Notes: generated by a model from the letters alone, not told the origin. A DNA stretch of 64,000 nucleotides from Monosporascus cannonballus (GCA_004154925.1 QJNS01000094.1:62001-126000); one strand, 5' to 3'; positions 48,101 to 60,824 are shown, counted from the first letter of the stretch. Numbers and translations are program-made.

Positions 48101-51100
48101 TTTTATACGAATTCGATAAAAATTGTGTTTAACATTTAATTAAATAAAAATTTACCGATTTTCATTATATAAAACAATTCGTAATATTTCGAAAGTTCGA
48201 CTAAATTATTATATTAGTATTTTATCTCTTTGAAAAATTAAACAAGAATTTAAATTATATTACTTTTTATGTTAATACTTTAAAAAGAACTATAATTATT
48301 TATTTATTGGAATGATAAATCTCTTTTATATTATTATTATTTATTATTATATAACATTTAAATTGTTTATTTAATATTTATATTAATAAGTTTCATAATT
48401 CTAAACATACAACTTTCTGATAATTTAATATTTGTATCCTTTTAGATTTCGCTTATAATATCTTACATCCGATTTTTTTGGCAATTATTAAGTTTATTTA
48501 ATTACTGTTTTTAAATTAATTAAATTTTAATATCCTGTTTCTTTAAATATAATATTAAATTAATAATTGTTCGTACTGTAAATACAATTCGATTAGAACT
48601 GCAAATTTATAATACTTTTAGGATATTGATGTATTAATCGTAATTTCGACATATTTTTGTGTAAAAAATATCGTTTATTTATATTAATAATAAATTTGAA
48701 AATAAATCATTATGTCTCGAAAACGGTTTAGCATTATTGCATTGCATTTTTAATCCTTTAATATTAACGGTATTGATAAATAATCGCGTTATTTCGGATA
48801 ATATATTATAAAAACTTCTTTTAATTACGTAACCACAGTAAATTATTAAATAAGCAAGTCCTATAAATATAATAAAACGTCCAAATAAATTTAGCAATAT
48901 TACGAATATTATTATATATTTATAAACAAAAATTAATAACCAAACCTAAAAAATATAAAAAGAAATCCGCAAAACATTCGTCGTGACTGTTTGGCATTAA
49001 TTTATCCGGTAAAATAGTAATGTTGAATTTTGGTATAACATTTATTCATCGCAAATTATGGATTTTCTATAAAGAATTAAATATTTTAATATATAATATA
49101 TAGTTATTTAAAACCTTTTCCTTTAAGAAATATTTATAATATAGTATTTTATTTTTTATATTTATTAATATTATTATATTTTTAAGTTACTCAGTCTAAT
49201 AAATATATTTTTAATTTTGTAAGAATATGCTATAACCTTTTTAATTCGGTTATATTTTTATTAATTTCATTCTAAACTAATTTCTTTCTAGAATAATTTT
49301 TTTAAAAAGGTGTTTTTATACGGATATACCTGTAGACCATTTATATAAATAAGGCCGTAATTCTTTTTCTAGTTAATTAAATCTTTTAGAATATCGAAAT
49401 CGACTTAAGAAATAATACTTTAAATAATATATTAAGTTTATTTTAGATATTCCTGTAATATTTAATTATTTGCATAGTTTTCTCGAATTTCTTAATTTTC
49501 TAATTTAGGTTTCCCAATAGTACCGGTTTATAAGGTAGTATTCTATCGACTAGGATTATTTTGTAACATTATTACGTATTTGTTTCCGTAAGACTTTATA
49601 TAATATATATTTATTATAAATTCTCAAAATATAATAAAATGTGGTTTTTAAAATTTTATTTATTTTTACAATCTTTTAAATAATTCTATAATTTTAACTA
49701 AACGATATTGTTCAATCGAAAATATACAAAAGCTTATAAGTAATTGATATATCGTTTGTATTAAATTTATTCTTATTAATAAAATTGTTTCTAAATTTAC
49801 CGGCTGTACTTTTTTTAAATTACGTATCTATGCGAATATTACGATTAATTCGTTTTATTAGTATTAAGAGAATAATCATCTTTATTAGTCTATATGCTAA
49901 AATTCCATTTACCATTTTTAAATACATATTTAATATTAATTTTAATTTAGTTATAATATTAAGTTTTAAAATTAATAATCATATTACGAAATTTTTGTCG
50001 ATGATAAATAGCAAAATAATTAGTAATCGATTAATTAATTAAATCGGAATTTTAATTACGTTTTCAAATTTGATCTTTTTTTAGAAATTAAATTTTATAA
50101 AGAAAATCCGTATTAATCATATTATTAACTTATATTTTTTAATGTACTACAAAATTATAATGTTGAATTCGGTTTCGCTATCGACAATATTATTAAATAA
50201 GCTTTTAGTTTCTCAAAACCCATTTTAATAATTAATTTAAATAACGACATAATATATTTAATTATGCTAAATTATTATACGAACAAAATATTTGCTTTTT
50301 TTACTTTCGGTTTATATTTAATATTTGTCATTAAAATTTTAAAAGCTTATTATAATTTAATAAGCGCAAATATACGAACTTTTACTTTCGTGATTTTAAT
50401 TGTTTTTCTTATTTTTACAATTTAATATTTTTAAAATCTTTGCAACTATAAAGTCTTAAAGTCTTTTTTAAAATTTAAGTAAACTTTAATTAATTTTAAT
50501 TAAATAACTTTTAATTTTTTTTTACATTCTTATAAATATTTATTTTCTAATACGTTATTGATTATTTATGCATTAATTTATGGTAATTAAATATATTGTT
50601 TAATTTTCTTTTTGGTATTTAAAAATAAATGTCCGTATTATATAAATCGAATATTATTAATTTTCCTTTTATACATCTGCTAATATTTCTTGTATTTTTA
50701 GCAAATTATTTAATTAATATAATGTTAATAAGTATAAAAAGTTAATTATGCATATTATTGTTTTATACGCGAATATTTTTAATATATTTAATTGCTATAT
50801 TTCTAATAAAAATAGTTTAAAATTAATAAATTAAAAACATTAATTTATAAAATAATTTATTATTTTTATTAATCAAAAATTATATTAATTTCAATAATTT
50901 AGTTTTAATTTATAAAATTGTCGGTCGATTAAATTATATATTTATAATAAAATAAAATACGTTCGAGCTCTTAAAACGAACAAATTCTAGATTAATACTA
51001 TATCTGGATTCTTTTAATTCTTTAAATTTTTTATGAGTAATTATAATATTTTACTTTGTTCGTAAATAAATAAAAATATTAAATAAATTATATATTTATT

Positions 51101-53864
51101 TTTGTTACGGCACAGAAGAACAAGAGTCTAGCCATTACACCACTAAAAGTGGAACGTTGTCAGGTCGAGCCCTAACCGCCTTGTTCTGCCCTACATACCT
51201 ACAAGGTGCCACTTAGGACTGTGACAATTTTAAAATTTTTCTTTTAATAAAATTCTTTTTATTAATGACATTTTTTAAAGTATCGTCGAAAATTATATTC
51301 TATTTAAATTACACTAATTAATTTTATACTTAAAAGTTTGTTTTTAATTAGTATCGGCCGAAATTAAATTAACTATTTTAGATTCGAAAATAATTTGTAC
51401 TTATATATTATATACTTTTATTTATAATAAAATTCTATTTCATTAAAATCGTCTAGATAAAAACTTGTTATATAAATCGATAAGTTAATATTATTATATT
51501 ATATTTAAGACAGTTGTTAACTTAAAAGCACTTTATATAAACATAATCGAATAGTTTTACGAGTTTTTGTTTCGGTTTTTAAAAATGTTAAAATTGTAAA
51601 TTTATCGCTCTTAAATAACTTTTAATTCCTATAAAGTATTAATAATTTCTAATACTTAATTTGATTTTAACGATAGAATAAATTTAAAATTTACAATTGT
51701 TTTATTAAAAAACCTTAAGGGCTTATTATTATACATTATTTATTCATTTAAAAATGAAATAAAATATGTTCAATCATTGCTTTTATATTTTATATTCAAT
51801 TACTGTAGCTTTATTGAAAGATCTATTTCTCATTAATATTATTTCGACATTATAAGATATTTAATATAAACTTTCGAATTTTATAAATAAAATATTAAAA
51901 GAAATTAACATAATTAATTCAAAATCTGTTTAATACGTTTTCAATTTATTTGTCTTTATTCGTAATTTTACCTTTATTCGTAGCGTTTTTAATGATATTA
52001 TAAGCTTTAATATTATATTCTAAATAATATTTATTAATTTAATTATATAGATTACGTTAAACCTTTTTCGTTTAAATTTTTAATTAATTTGTAATAGCTT
52101 TTATTTATGTTAAATTTTATAACTTAAAACCTTTTAAGATATTCTTAACGTTTTTATTTTACACCAAATAATTTATGAAAAAATATTTATTTAATCAAGT
52201 AATTTATTAATTACTTCTATTTTTATAGACTTATATTTCTAATATAATTTATTAATTCCTTTAAGTTGATTAGCAACTGTAGTAACGAAAAAATAAAAAT
52301 TTGAAAAAAGAAATACATTCGGCAATACTATAAAAGCAATTTATTTATAATATTTACCGGGAATCTATATTTACGTTACTTAAAAGATTTTAAAAGTATA
52401 ACCTTAAAAATAAAAATTGTAAATCCAGTAAAGATTTGCGAAATTTTTCTTAAATAATTAAATTTATGATTATTTTAACGTTTTAATAATAGTTTTCGAT
52501 ATGTTTGGAATTCGATTTCAGTTTTAATTAATAACAAATTTTAGAGAATCAATAATACTATTTAAAAGTAATTTGTTATTAACTTCACTTTTATATTTTA
52601 ATTTGGATAATTGATAATATTTAGTGGTATTTAACGTTATATTTTATTTTTTATAAATAGTAAGAAACTTCGGACAAAATAATAACTTCTATTATACCGT
52701 AATTTTCACTAGTTTAGACGTATCTTTAGTAACGAGCCTAAATTTTAACGAGATTAATTAATTTACAAAAATAGTTTGAAATTAATTGAATTTAATCACT
52801 TAAAAGTACTAGTCGAATATGTAAACATATAAGATTTTAAGGCTTTTAATATTTTTATTTGTATTTTTAAACCTGTCGTAATTGTAATAAAAATATTACC
52901 TTTTTTTTACTTAGATAAGTCCTTTTTTTAATCGGTATATTACTGGCGGTAAATACCGAACTTAGCCGTTTTTAATTTTATAATTAATATTTTTATTATT
53001 TATTTTACCGCTAAAACAATTTTATTAATTAATATTAACAAACTTTCCAGAATACGCTTAAATAAAACCTATACGGAATATTAATTTATGAAGCCAAAAA
53101 TGTTCCAAAATATATTATTTGATAAGTTGTGTTTGCTTTTCTAATTATAATGAGAAATATTAATTCTTTGTCAAATCGTTTTATTTCTAAACTAAATTAC
53201 AATTTCTATAATTTTATACCTTTTTTTATCTGCGTTAATAATTTAATTTTTATTATTAATCGTATCTGCATTATCTTAATTTTAATTCATTTAAAGCTTG
53301 TACAAATACGTCGTTATTAACGTATTTTCGTTTCTGTAATCTTCCTAAGTCGGTGTTTTACAATTTGTTTCATTTGGTTATAATTACTTATAATTAATTA
53401 CTTTTTTATTTTTAATATATTTGTATCTATCGTTTAAATTTCAAATATTCTACTTTTGTCTTATTAAGTTACAATATTTCAAAAAAATACGTAATATCTT
53501 AAATTATACAGTTAATTTAAAAGATAAATAACCAGGCTATATCTTTAAACCTGTATATTTTCAAAAATATAATGCTTCGAAATATGTTAATTAAATATTT
53601 TGCTTAAAATGAAATGTTATAAATGTTTAATTCATAAATATATTTTTTAATTAATAATACTCTAAATTCGTTTTATTATCTTTAATAATTGATATCGTTA
53701 TTATTTTATAAAGCGTAATATATATTTTTATATTCCTATAGCCGTAAACACAATTACTTGTATTTTCATTTAAACGTTTAGTTTTTTCGAATATTAATCG
53801 TAAAATCGAAAATCATCTCGATAGTTAATTAAAACCTACTTTTTCTCCTTTACAGCCTAATAAA
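45126..53864. other. 8.7 kb of extremely AT-rich DNA, no readable gene
   Basis: Homopolymer-like A/T sequence with scattered CpG. Open frames of up to 99 codons (47038-47337) use only AT-rich codons and show no motif. It is probably one or more old transposons after saturating RIP. The only GC-normal patch is the solo LTR at 51103-51226. Confidence 0.6.
51103..51226. mobile_element. 124-bp solo LTR (or TRIM-like element), not RIP-mutated
   Basis: Starts TGTTACGGCACAG and ends GGACTGTGACA (TG...CA), with ATTTT duplicated on both sides (51098-51102 and 51227-51231). It is GC-normal inside extremely AT-rich DNA, so it is younger than the RIP or too short to be targeted. An LTR of this length is short for Gypsy or Copia and is in the range of small non-autonomous LTR elements. 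Orientation unknown. Confidence 0.75.
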
Positions 53865-53956
53865 TTAAGTTAAAAGATTAATTCTAATTCGTACAGATAA
53901 ATAAGCTATATTACGACCTAAAAAGAATTACTAAAATAAAAAACCTAAACCGATTA
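53865..53956 (+). repeat. Host repeat H, copy B, left part
   Basis: AAGCTATATTACGACCTAAA through CCTAAACCGATTA matches copy A (42985-43077). It is interrupted after TA (53955-53956) by Fot element B. Confidence 0.75.
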
Positions 53957-55810
53957 ACGTACTACACAAGTTCGCGACTTATTTTTTGTTTATATTCCGA
54001 TAACCAAATTTAAACATATATTATTTAATACCAACAATATGGAACGTTTTATAAAATAATTAAAAATAAATTTAGCCGTTTAGGCGAAAAAACGTATCCC
54101 GAAAATTAGTTATAAAGAGCTTAATACGATACATGAAATCGTTAAAGCGACCTTAAAAGCCCGATACCACGGTAAACGCGCCCGAGCCGATATTATCCCC
54201 AATTTGCGGAAACTGACGCTGACTGAAAAGAAATCGATCGCCGAACGGGTCCTTAACTTAGATATATGAGCGTTTCTTATCCGACGTTACCACGTTAAAG
54301 ATATGGCGAATTTGTTATTGACGTAATACGTTACCGAATGCGTTAAAATTAATTAAATGTTTAACTTTGTTAAATAATTTAAAAAATTGGAAATACGTTT
54401 AAATCAAAAAATAAATTATTAAAGAGTTTTATATAAAAATTTAGAAATATTTCGAAAATAATTTAAGTTTATCCGAGTTATAATCGCAAAATACGGTATT
54501 ATAAAAAAGGATATTTATAACTTCGACGAAACAAAAATTTTAATAAAGCTTTTTCTAATAATAAACATGGTTATTATTAACGTTAAAAAACGTGGAAAAC
54601 CTCGATAGGCCCAGTAAGAAAATCGGGAATAATTTACAGTAATACAAGCTGTTAACTTTTAAGGCTAGGCTTTACTCTTATTCATTATTTTTGTCGAGAA
54701 AAACCACTTTTTTCGCTAGTTCGTCGATAACCCATTTTTATCTAATTAGAGGTTTGCTGTAAACGAAAACGACTAAATAACAAATAAATAGGATTTAGAA
54801 TAAATTAAGTATTTTGATAAGCATATTAAAATGCATACCAAAAATTCGAAACGTTTTTTTGTTTTCGACAGTTACGAAAATTACCATTTGATCGAATTCG
54901 AAAAATACTGCCAAACTAACAATATTATCACATTTTGTATACCTGTCCATTTCTCCTATCAGTTTCAGCCTTTCGACATATCCAGTTTTTTCGTATTAAA
55001 ACGCGCGTATTTACTTTATATCGAAAATTTTATACAGCAGTATGTTACCTATATTGCCAATGAAGATTTTATCGCCGGCTTCCGTAATGCGTTTAAAGCT
55101 ACCATAATAACCGATAATATTAAATCCGGATTCGCAAAAACGGGATTTATTTTATTCGATTCTTATCGCGTTTTTTCCGAATTAAAAATTTCAATTATAC
55201 TTATACCGATTATTCCGCTGCTTATTTCTGCCAATTTTGTTATTTCTCTATCTATAAAAACCTCTAGAAATATTACTAAAGCGATTTAACGGAAACGTTA
55301 TTTGCAAAGAAAAATCAAAAACTACTAAGATAATTCGCTAATAAAAATGGTTAAATCGGTTAATCTTTTAATAAAAAGTAATTTAAAACTTTTGTATAAA
55401 GTTGCTTTTTTGAAGAAAGAAAACGGTTATTTACGCGAAACGAATCACATTCTTAATAAACGCCGAAGGACCAAAAATAAACGGCTTTAAAAAAGGAAAA
55501 TATTTATTATAAAAAAAGTACAAATTTTTATAATTACGAAAGAAAGTAATAATAAATAATCGCAGCTAATAGCAGCTAAAGATAATTATCGTAAAAGGGC
55601 TCAGGCGAAAAAAACGAAAATATGGCGTTTGCGACAAGCTGGGACATAATGCGCGTACTTGCGAAAAAGGATATAAAGGCGACTAGCGATAAAAATCCGA
55701 TTAATTTGAATTAATTTGATATATTGTCGTTGATTAAATTGAATTTCTTATTGCGACGTACCAAAAAGCGAGTCGCGAACTTGTTTGAGTTGCGAGCTTA
55801 TGTAATACGT
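53957..55810 (+). mobile_element. Fot1/pogo-type transposon, copy B, RIP-degraded
   Basis: 1854 bp between TA dinucleotides (53955-53956 and 55811-55812). Ends are ACGTACTACACAAGTTCGCG and the complement of CGAGCTTATGTAATACGT, with subterminal repeats GTTCGCGAC/GTCGCGAACTT. Same orientation and family as copy A. Copy B keeps a longer open transposase segment. Confidence 0.9.
54040..55500 (+). pseudogene. Pogo-type DDE transposase remains (copy B)
   Basis: Starts near 54040 (MERF...) with a CENP-B-like region (RARADIIPNLRKLT) and IYNFDETKIL near 54508, carrying the first aspartate. A 152-codon open segment (54831-55289) contains the rest of the catalytic core: FVFDSYEN (usual LILDGHES) and FQPFDISSFFVLKRAY (usual LQPLDVSCFSPLKRAY). 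The two aspartates, residues 13 and 49 of this segment, are separated by exactly 35 residues, the DD35D spacing of Fot1/pogo transposases. Stops upstream make it inactive. Confidence 0.88.
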
Positions 55811-55990
55811 TATATTAATAATGTTAAATCTCGATAACTAATACATCGCAAAAAATATAATAAATAAGGGTTATAATAAAAATAGTTATTATTCGCCTTA
55901 CGGTTGAACTTATTGCGAAGAAAAATTCCTTAATATATATGCGAAACCTTGAATTTCTGATCAGCCGAGGCTGATCATAGGCGTAACAGT
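55811..55990 (+). repeat. Host repeat H, copy B, right part
   Basis: The first 47 bases (TATTAATAATGTTAAATC...) match the stretch of copy A left of its Fot element; the rest matches 44995-45125. Near the end, TGATCAGCCGAGGCTGATCA is a near-palindrome. Confidence 0.7.
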
Positions 55991-56005
55991 AATGCTTACT
56001 GTTAC
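55983..56005. repeat. Perfect 10-bp hairpin
   Basis: GTAACAGTAA, loop TGC, TTACTGTTAC. It lies at the right edge of host repeat H, followed by a looser GTTACCT...AGGTAAC pair (56001-56031). It may mark an element end; no function can be assigned. Confidence 0.6.
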
Positions 56006-56129
56006 CTAGAAATAATTGTTATAGAGGTAACTCCGTATTACTTACAGACGTTTAGTACTCACTTAAGATTGAAAATTTCATCCGTGGGTACTCGTGGGTG
56101 GCGTGGATGGGTGGTTAGTGCAAACCCTA
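56006..56129. other. Short normal-composition spacer
   Basis: Contains a G-rich run of GTGGGT-like units (56093-56122), then CAAACCCTA ending at the TA duplicated by the next element. No gene. Confidence 0.5.
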
Positions 56130-57614
56130 GTGTCCCCCACCCACATTCTGAATTTACCCACTTTCTGAATCGATTTCCCAGCAAAACACCGTATATTCAA
56201 AAACTTATAACTAAATAAATAAATATAACACAAACGATATATCTTACAAACAAATTATTTAAAACGGATTATTTTTAATAAAGTAAAAGTTAAAGTTAAA
56301 ATATTATGTATATTTATTATAATTAAGGTTTAAAACTGACAAATTTAAAAATTTAATTGAATTAATTAAAATTAATATATAAATAAAAAATTGGTAAATC
56401 ATTTTTTTAAAAAAAGCCATTAGTTTATATAAAATTAATAAGTTTATTACGTAATATCTTTTAGAAAAGTTATTATATAATTATATATATTTCGATTTAA
56501 AATATTAATTTTATTATTAAAACTAAATGAAAATATATCCTAATATAAAGAATACGCCTTATATATCTATTTTATCATAATATTTATTTCGGTATATTTT
56601 TCTTTATTTTCAAACGCCTTTCAATTATGTTTTGTATTTTATTCGACTTTTTAACGCTTTTTACTTTTTTTATTTTATATATTTACGAATAACATTTTTG
56701 AAAACATAAATGTATACTATAATTAAGGTATGTTATTTTCGTATAAAGCCGGTTTTATGTTGTATAACTTTATTTTTTATATGTTAAATACGTAAAACTT
56801 TAAATTATATTATAATTATAACCTGTTTTTAAATTATTATAATTACCATATTAAAACGTTAATTTGTTATTTTAATATTTACTTTTTTATTATTATTAAA
56901 ATTTAAATATAACTGTTTCTACAAAATATATGTTTAATTATATATATTATATTTTATTATTTTATTGAATATATTATATATATATTTCATTATGTTTTCA
57001 TTTTAATTAAATACCAAATCAAAAAACTTTATAGTTACGTAACTAGCTTAAAATTAAATATATTATATAATATATAGTTTATATAAATATTTTTAAAATT
57101 ATATGAATATAATTTATAAAATATTAATAAAAATATCTCTTGATAATTATTATAGGATATGATAAAATATGAATATTTGTTATTACCTTTTTATTTTTAT
57201 TTATTGCATTTTTAACATTTAGTTTCATTTTGTATATTTATATATATATTATATTAAAAATTGCTAAAAAAAAATATTTTAAATATTTGTAAATTTAGAT
57301 ATTTTTACGTTAATATTAAGTCTTTATTTTAATTATATTATACTTTTTTAATTATTATATTTTCGGTTTAATTAAATATTTTAATTTTATTTTAATTTTT
57401 ATTTTTTTGTGTATATTTTTAATTTTTGCTTTTTATACGAAGTATTATTAATAGCATTTAATTTTATTATAATCTTTACAAATTATTCTCTAACGTACTT
57501 TAAAATCCTGTTTTTATATGTTAATTTTGTTTTGTTATTGAATTTCTAATATTGTGTCGTGTTAGAAGTTCCAATTCAGAAAGTGGGTAAATTCAGGATG
57601 TGGGTGGGGGACAC
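56130..57614. mobile_element. 1.5-kb inverted-repeat DNA transposon with 41-bp termini
   Basis: Terminal inverted repeats of 41 bp (56130-56170 and 57574-57614) start GTGTCCCCCACCCACAT and differ at one base. TA is duplicated outside both ends (56128-56129, 57615-57616), as in Tc1/mariner-type elements. The interior is AT-rich with no readable transposase, while the ends remain GC-rich. Either a non-autonomous copy or a RIP-erased autonomous one. Confidence 0.85.
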
Positions 57615-57618
57615 TAAT

Positions 57619-57743
57619 TGTTACGGCCTGGTCCACCCTAAGAGCTCTTATACAGCTATAAGCACCAGGATGATTGCCAAGAATTGCGATTATTCCACTG
57701 ATCTTTTGCCCTGGTGGCGTAATGGTGTGGTTCAGCCGTAACA
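57619..57743. mobile_element. 125-bp LTR-like element with 9-bp inverted ends
   Basis: Starts TGTTACGGC and ends GCCGTAACA, flanked by TAAT on both sides (57615-57618, 57744-57747). Same start motif and nearly the same length as the 51103 element; both carry a CCATTACRCCAC-type block (on the complement here). It abuts the right end of the 1.5-kb transposon. GC-normal, not RIP-mutated. No coding capacity. Confidence 0.6.
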
Positions 57744-58857
57744 TAATATCACGGTCCTTTATCTTTTTCTTCCCTTTTTACAACCAACCTTTGCCCACAC
57801 CTCAACTCTACGTCAAATTTTAAGTCCATTTCCGCCACAACTATAAACGGCAGCTCACTACACAATCAACAGCCTCCGATGGGTTGGGACTTCGGATACG
57901 TCCAACTACTCAGCTGGTGTTGAATTTATCATTAGGGTACAACCAACTATATAGATATAGGCCTATCATCGAGGCCACAATCGGTCTATAATCAGCCCTG
58001 CTTGGATAATAGCGCAAAATGGCATTGGAAAACAAATCACCATAACCCCTATATCGTACGTGCTTGCAGTTTCCCAACCTTCGTAATAATAATATGTCAA
58101 GTAACCCCTGTAAGTGCTAACCAAAAAAAAACACGAACGTTATCAAGTCATTTCTTAACGAGGGTTCACGACGCCTTGGTGCGCTGGCGGTTGAAGATTG
58201 AGCACGATGGTCTCCTCCTATGTATCGTAAGTTAGCATCAAAATTGTTATGATTAAAGGCATAGCTGAAGGGCTTCTTACCAGCTACGCCGTGTTCCTCC
58301 GGCTTTGTTGGCTGGGATGAACCCATGAGAGTAGGAGGAAACCTTAGGGGTCGATTAGTCTGGTTGGTAACTCCGCTTCGTTTTCAATCGGCAGCTTTTA
58401 GAAAATAGTTCGGGGAGGATGTGGTCCGGCTTGTTAGGCGGGTCCCTTTATAAAAGCGAAACCGTGGCTATATATCTTAATACAACTAACAGTAAACAAG
58501 GGATGGGGCGTCGGCATACGGAGAAAACCCCTGAAATGGGGCTCGAGTGGGGTCAATAGGTATCAGTTAGGTGTATTAAAATAAATTACCGCCAATAATC
58601 GAATAAGGTTTTAACAAACCTGATTATTTACGTAAACCTAACCGCTTATTTCAGAGAGAGGAGATATAATAATAGTTCTTTAAAATAGTAACTTGGGAAT
58701 AACTTATACCTGTTAATGATTTATTGAACTGTATGTGAAGCCCTAAGACAAATCGATATTATTTAACTTAATCGCTTGACGGTAAGCGACTGATTGGAAT
58801 TTGCTTGCTAGTGACATTGCAGACAGATCCCAGTGTGCCGAGAATTCGAAAAAACTT
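57744..58857. other. Normal-to-mixed composition, no gene supported
   Basis: To about 58570 the composition is normal, then AT-rich. Small open frames at 58002-58235 and 58117-58326 overlap each other on opposite strands and show no motif. Possibly unique sequence stranded between repeats. Confidence 0.5.
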
Positions 58858-60352
58858 TCATATTTTTTTCGGATTAAAGCAATATTTACGTTAAAATAAC
58901 AAAACAAGATTATATTAAAAAATAAAAATAAAGTTAAAATTCGTATGTATTTAAATAAATACGCAGCATATTTAAAAGATTAATAGAAATTAGCTCTCGA
59001 AAAGGAAAAAAACAATTTACCTTATTTTTAAAAAAATATTTAAACGAGACAATCTCGTAAAAAACGTAATTTAAAATATATCGGTTTATACAAAATTACT
59101 AAGAAAATCTCAAAAAATAAGTACCGGCTAAACTTTTGCGAAAGGTTACATTTTATATTATATTTCTTATTTTGTATTTAAATTAATAACGAATATTATT
59201 AAGGATTGTACGAAATAAAGAAAATCCTTAACATGCGAAAAGAATGATTTATCTAATACTTAATTAAGTAAAAAAGTTATACAAATTTCAAAAATATTTA
59301 AAAACAGGTAAAAAATCTTATAAATACATAGCGTTTATTAAAAAGCTTTTATTACTAACGCCGAAATCACTAATATTGGTTTTTTAATTGAGGTTTTCGA
59401 AAACTGATTAGCCAAAAAATTCATAAGTAATACGATTATAATAATTTCGACTTTTACGCGTTTGTATTCGTTTAATATATTTATTAATTAAAGCTTACTA
59501 ATAATAATCTTAATCTCTTTTTTATAAAGGAACTTTTTAACGCCGTTAACGAAGTAAACGGCTAATAATTTCGTTAATATCGCATTGTAAGCCTATTAGG
59601 TTTTTCTTTATTTTTTATAAAAGTCGTTAAAGAGGTTTTTTAATAACGACCTTTTTACGATTTAAACGGACTTTTTTAATAAGACATAAAGAATTAATCG
59701 AAACGCTAAAATTATCGTAACGACGATGATTCTTAATATTTTCGTTATAACGACGAAGCTCTTTAATTATTTAATATTTTATACCGTTTTCGAAACATAT
59801 TATATACGGCATTATTTCAAAATCAAATTTAAGACTATAAATAGCTAAAAGTTTTAAGCTTTTTTTTGATTAAGACGATCACAAGGCTTACGATTAATAA
59901 TACAACTTACTATAGTAAAAATAAGGCTTATTAAGAATAAAAATCTTTAAGAGTAAAAATTTTTATTAAAAAAAGAAGAACGTATTATAATAAGAACTAA
60001 GATCTATTATAAGAAACGGTCAAATTAATATAAATAGATTACGTAATTTGAATTGTTTTTTAGTGTTAAACTTTAAGTATATCTATATAAAATTATTTAT
60101 ATTTAAGAAAATTCATTTGTAATGATTTTAAACTTGAATTAAAAATTATTTAAATGGCGTAGAATATATGCGTTAATTAATGTTATAATATAAATAATAC
60201 CAGTTTCTAATATATAATTTCGTTACTTAAAATATATTTAGTATTACGAAACACAATTAAGCTGTTTTATTATTTAAATTTCCACGATATTTCTACTAAC
60301 ATAAACCCGTACGACTTAGAGTTAATAGTTGGTTAAACTTTTAGCCGTTATA
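58858..60352 (+). mobile_element. 3' fragment of a Gypsy chromodomain element
   Basis: Aligns with 9310 onward of G1: the integrase C-terminus and a decayed chromodomain near 59245-59305 (LIK, stop, KSYTNFKNI), then an LTR at 60005-60352. The 5' part is missing, so it is truncated. The LTR has the G2-type U3, so it is closer to G2 than to G1. Confidence 0.75.
60005..60352 (+). repeat. Gypsy LTR with G2-type U3
   Basis: Starts TATTATAAGAAACGG. The U3 blocks (AGATTACGTAATTTGAATTG, AAACTTTAAGTATATCTATA) match the minus strand of 35370-35541. The R-U5 part ends AGCCGTTATA at 60352. Confidence 0.7.
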
Positions 60353-60430
60353 TTTGTATTCGAATTATTACGAATTATTTTATAAGAAATAATAATATTG
60401 TGTACAAGTCATTTTACGAGATTTTAAACG

Positions 60431-60824
60431 TGTTATGACCTAATGGTCTTAGCTTCTTTTTAGACGGTCGGAACCACGAAAAAATCAGTTCCGACCTAAG
60501 CCAAAACGTCACGTAACTGGCTCAAAGGTCTCAAGGCGCCAAGCACCTTAAGCACTTTGAGCCAGCAGGAAAGCTCAAAGGGCTTAACGGGCTTAAGGGT
60601 TTAAGCCGCTTAAATATCTTAAGCCAAAATAAAGATATATACGTTTATTATTTCCATAATTTAAATAACTTTAATTTGCAATATAATAACATTACCTAAA
60701 TACTTTTGGTATTACGAAACGTAATATGTTATTATATTTATTACTTAAATTCTTATAATATTCCTATTAATATAAACCCGTCGACTTAAGGTTTAATAAT
60801 TAATTAAACCGTTTAGCCGTTATA
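60431..60824 (+). repeat. 5' LTR with a third U3 type
   Basis: The first 30 bases resemble G1 (TGTTATGACCTAATGG), but the rest of U3 is unrelated and built of GGCTTAA/TTAAGCC-type repeats (60525-60635). From about 60640 the R-U5 part is the one shared with G1 and G2. Confidence 0.8.

Noticed and set aside
51120..51180. tRNA-like A-box and B-box strings inside the 124-bp element
   Set aside because: The boxes lie in inconsistent orientation and order, and no cloverleaf can be drawn.
56090..56125. GTGGGT-rich run as telomere-like repeat
   Set aside because: Does not match TTAGGG-type units and is irregular; more likely part of a transposon flank.
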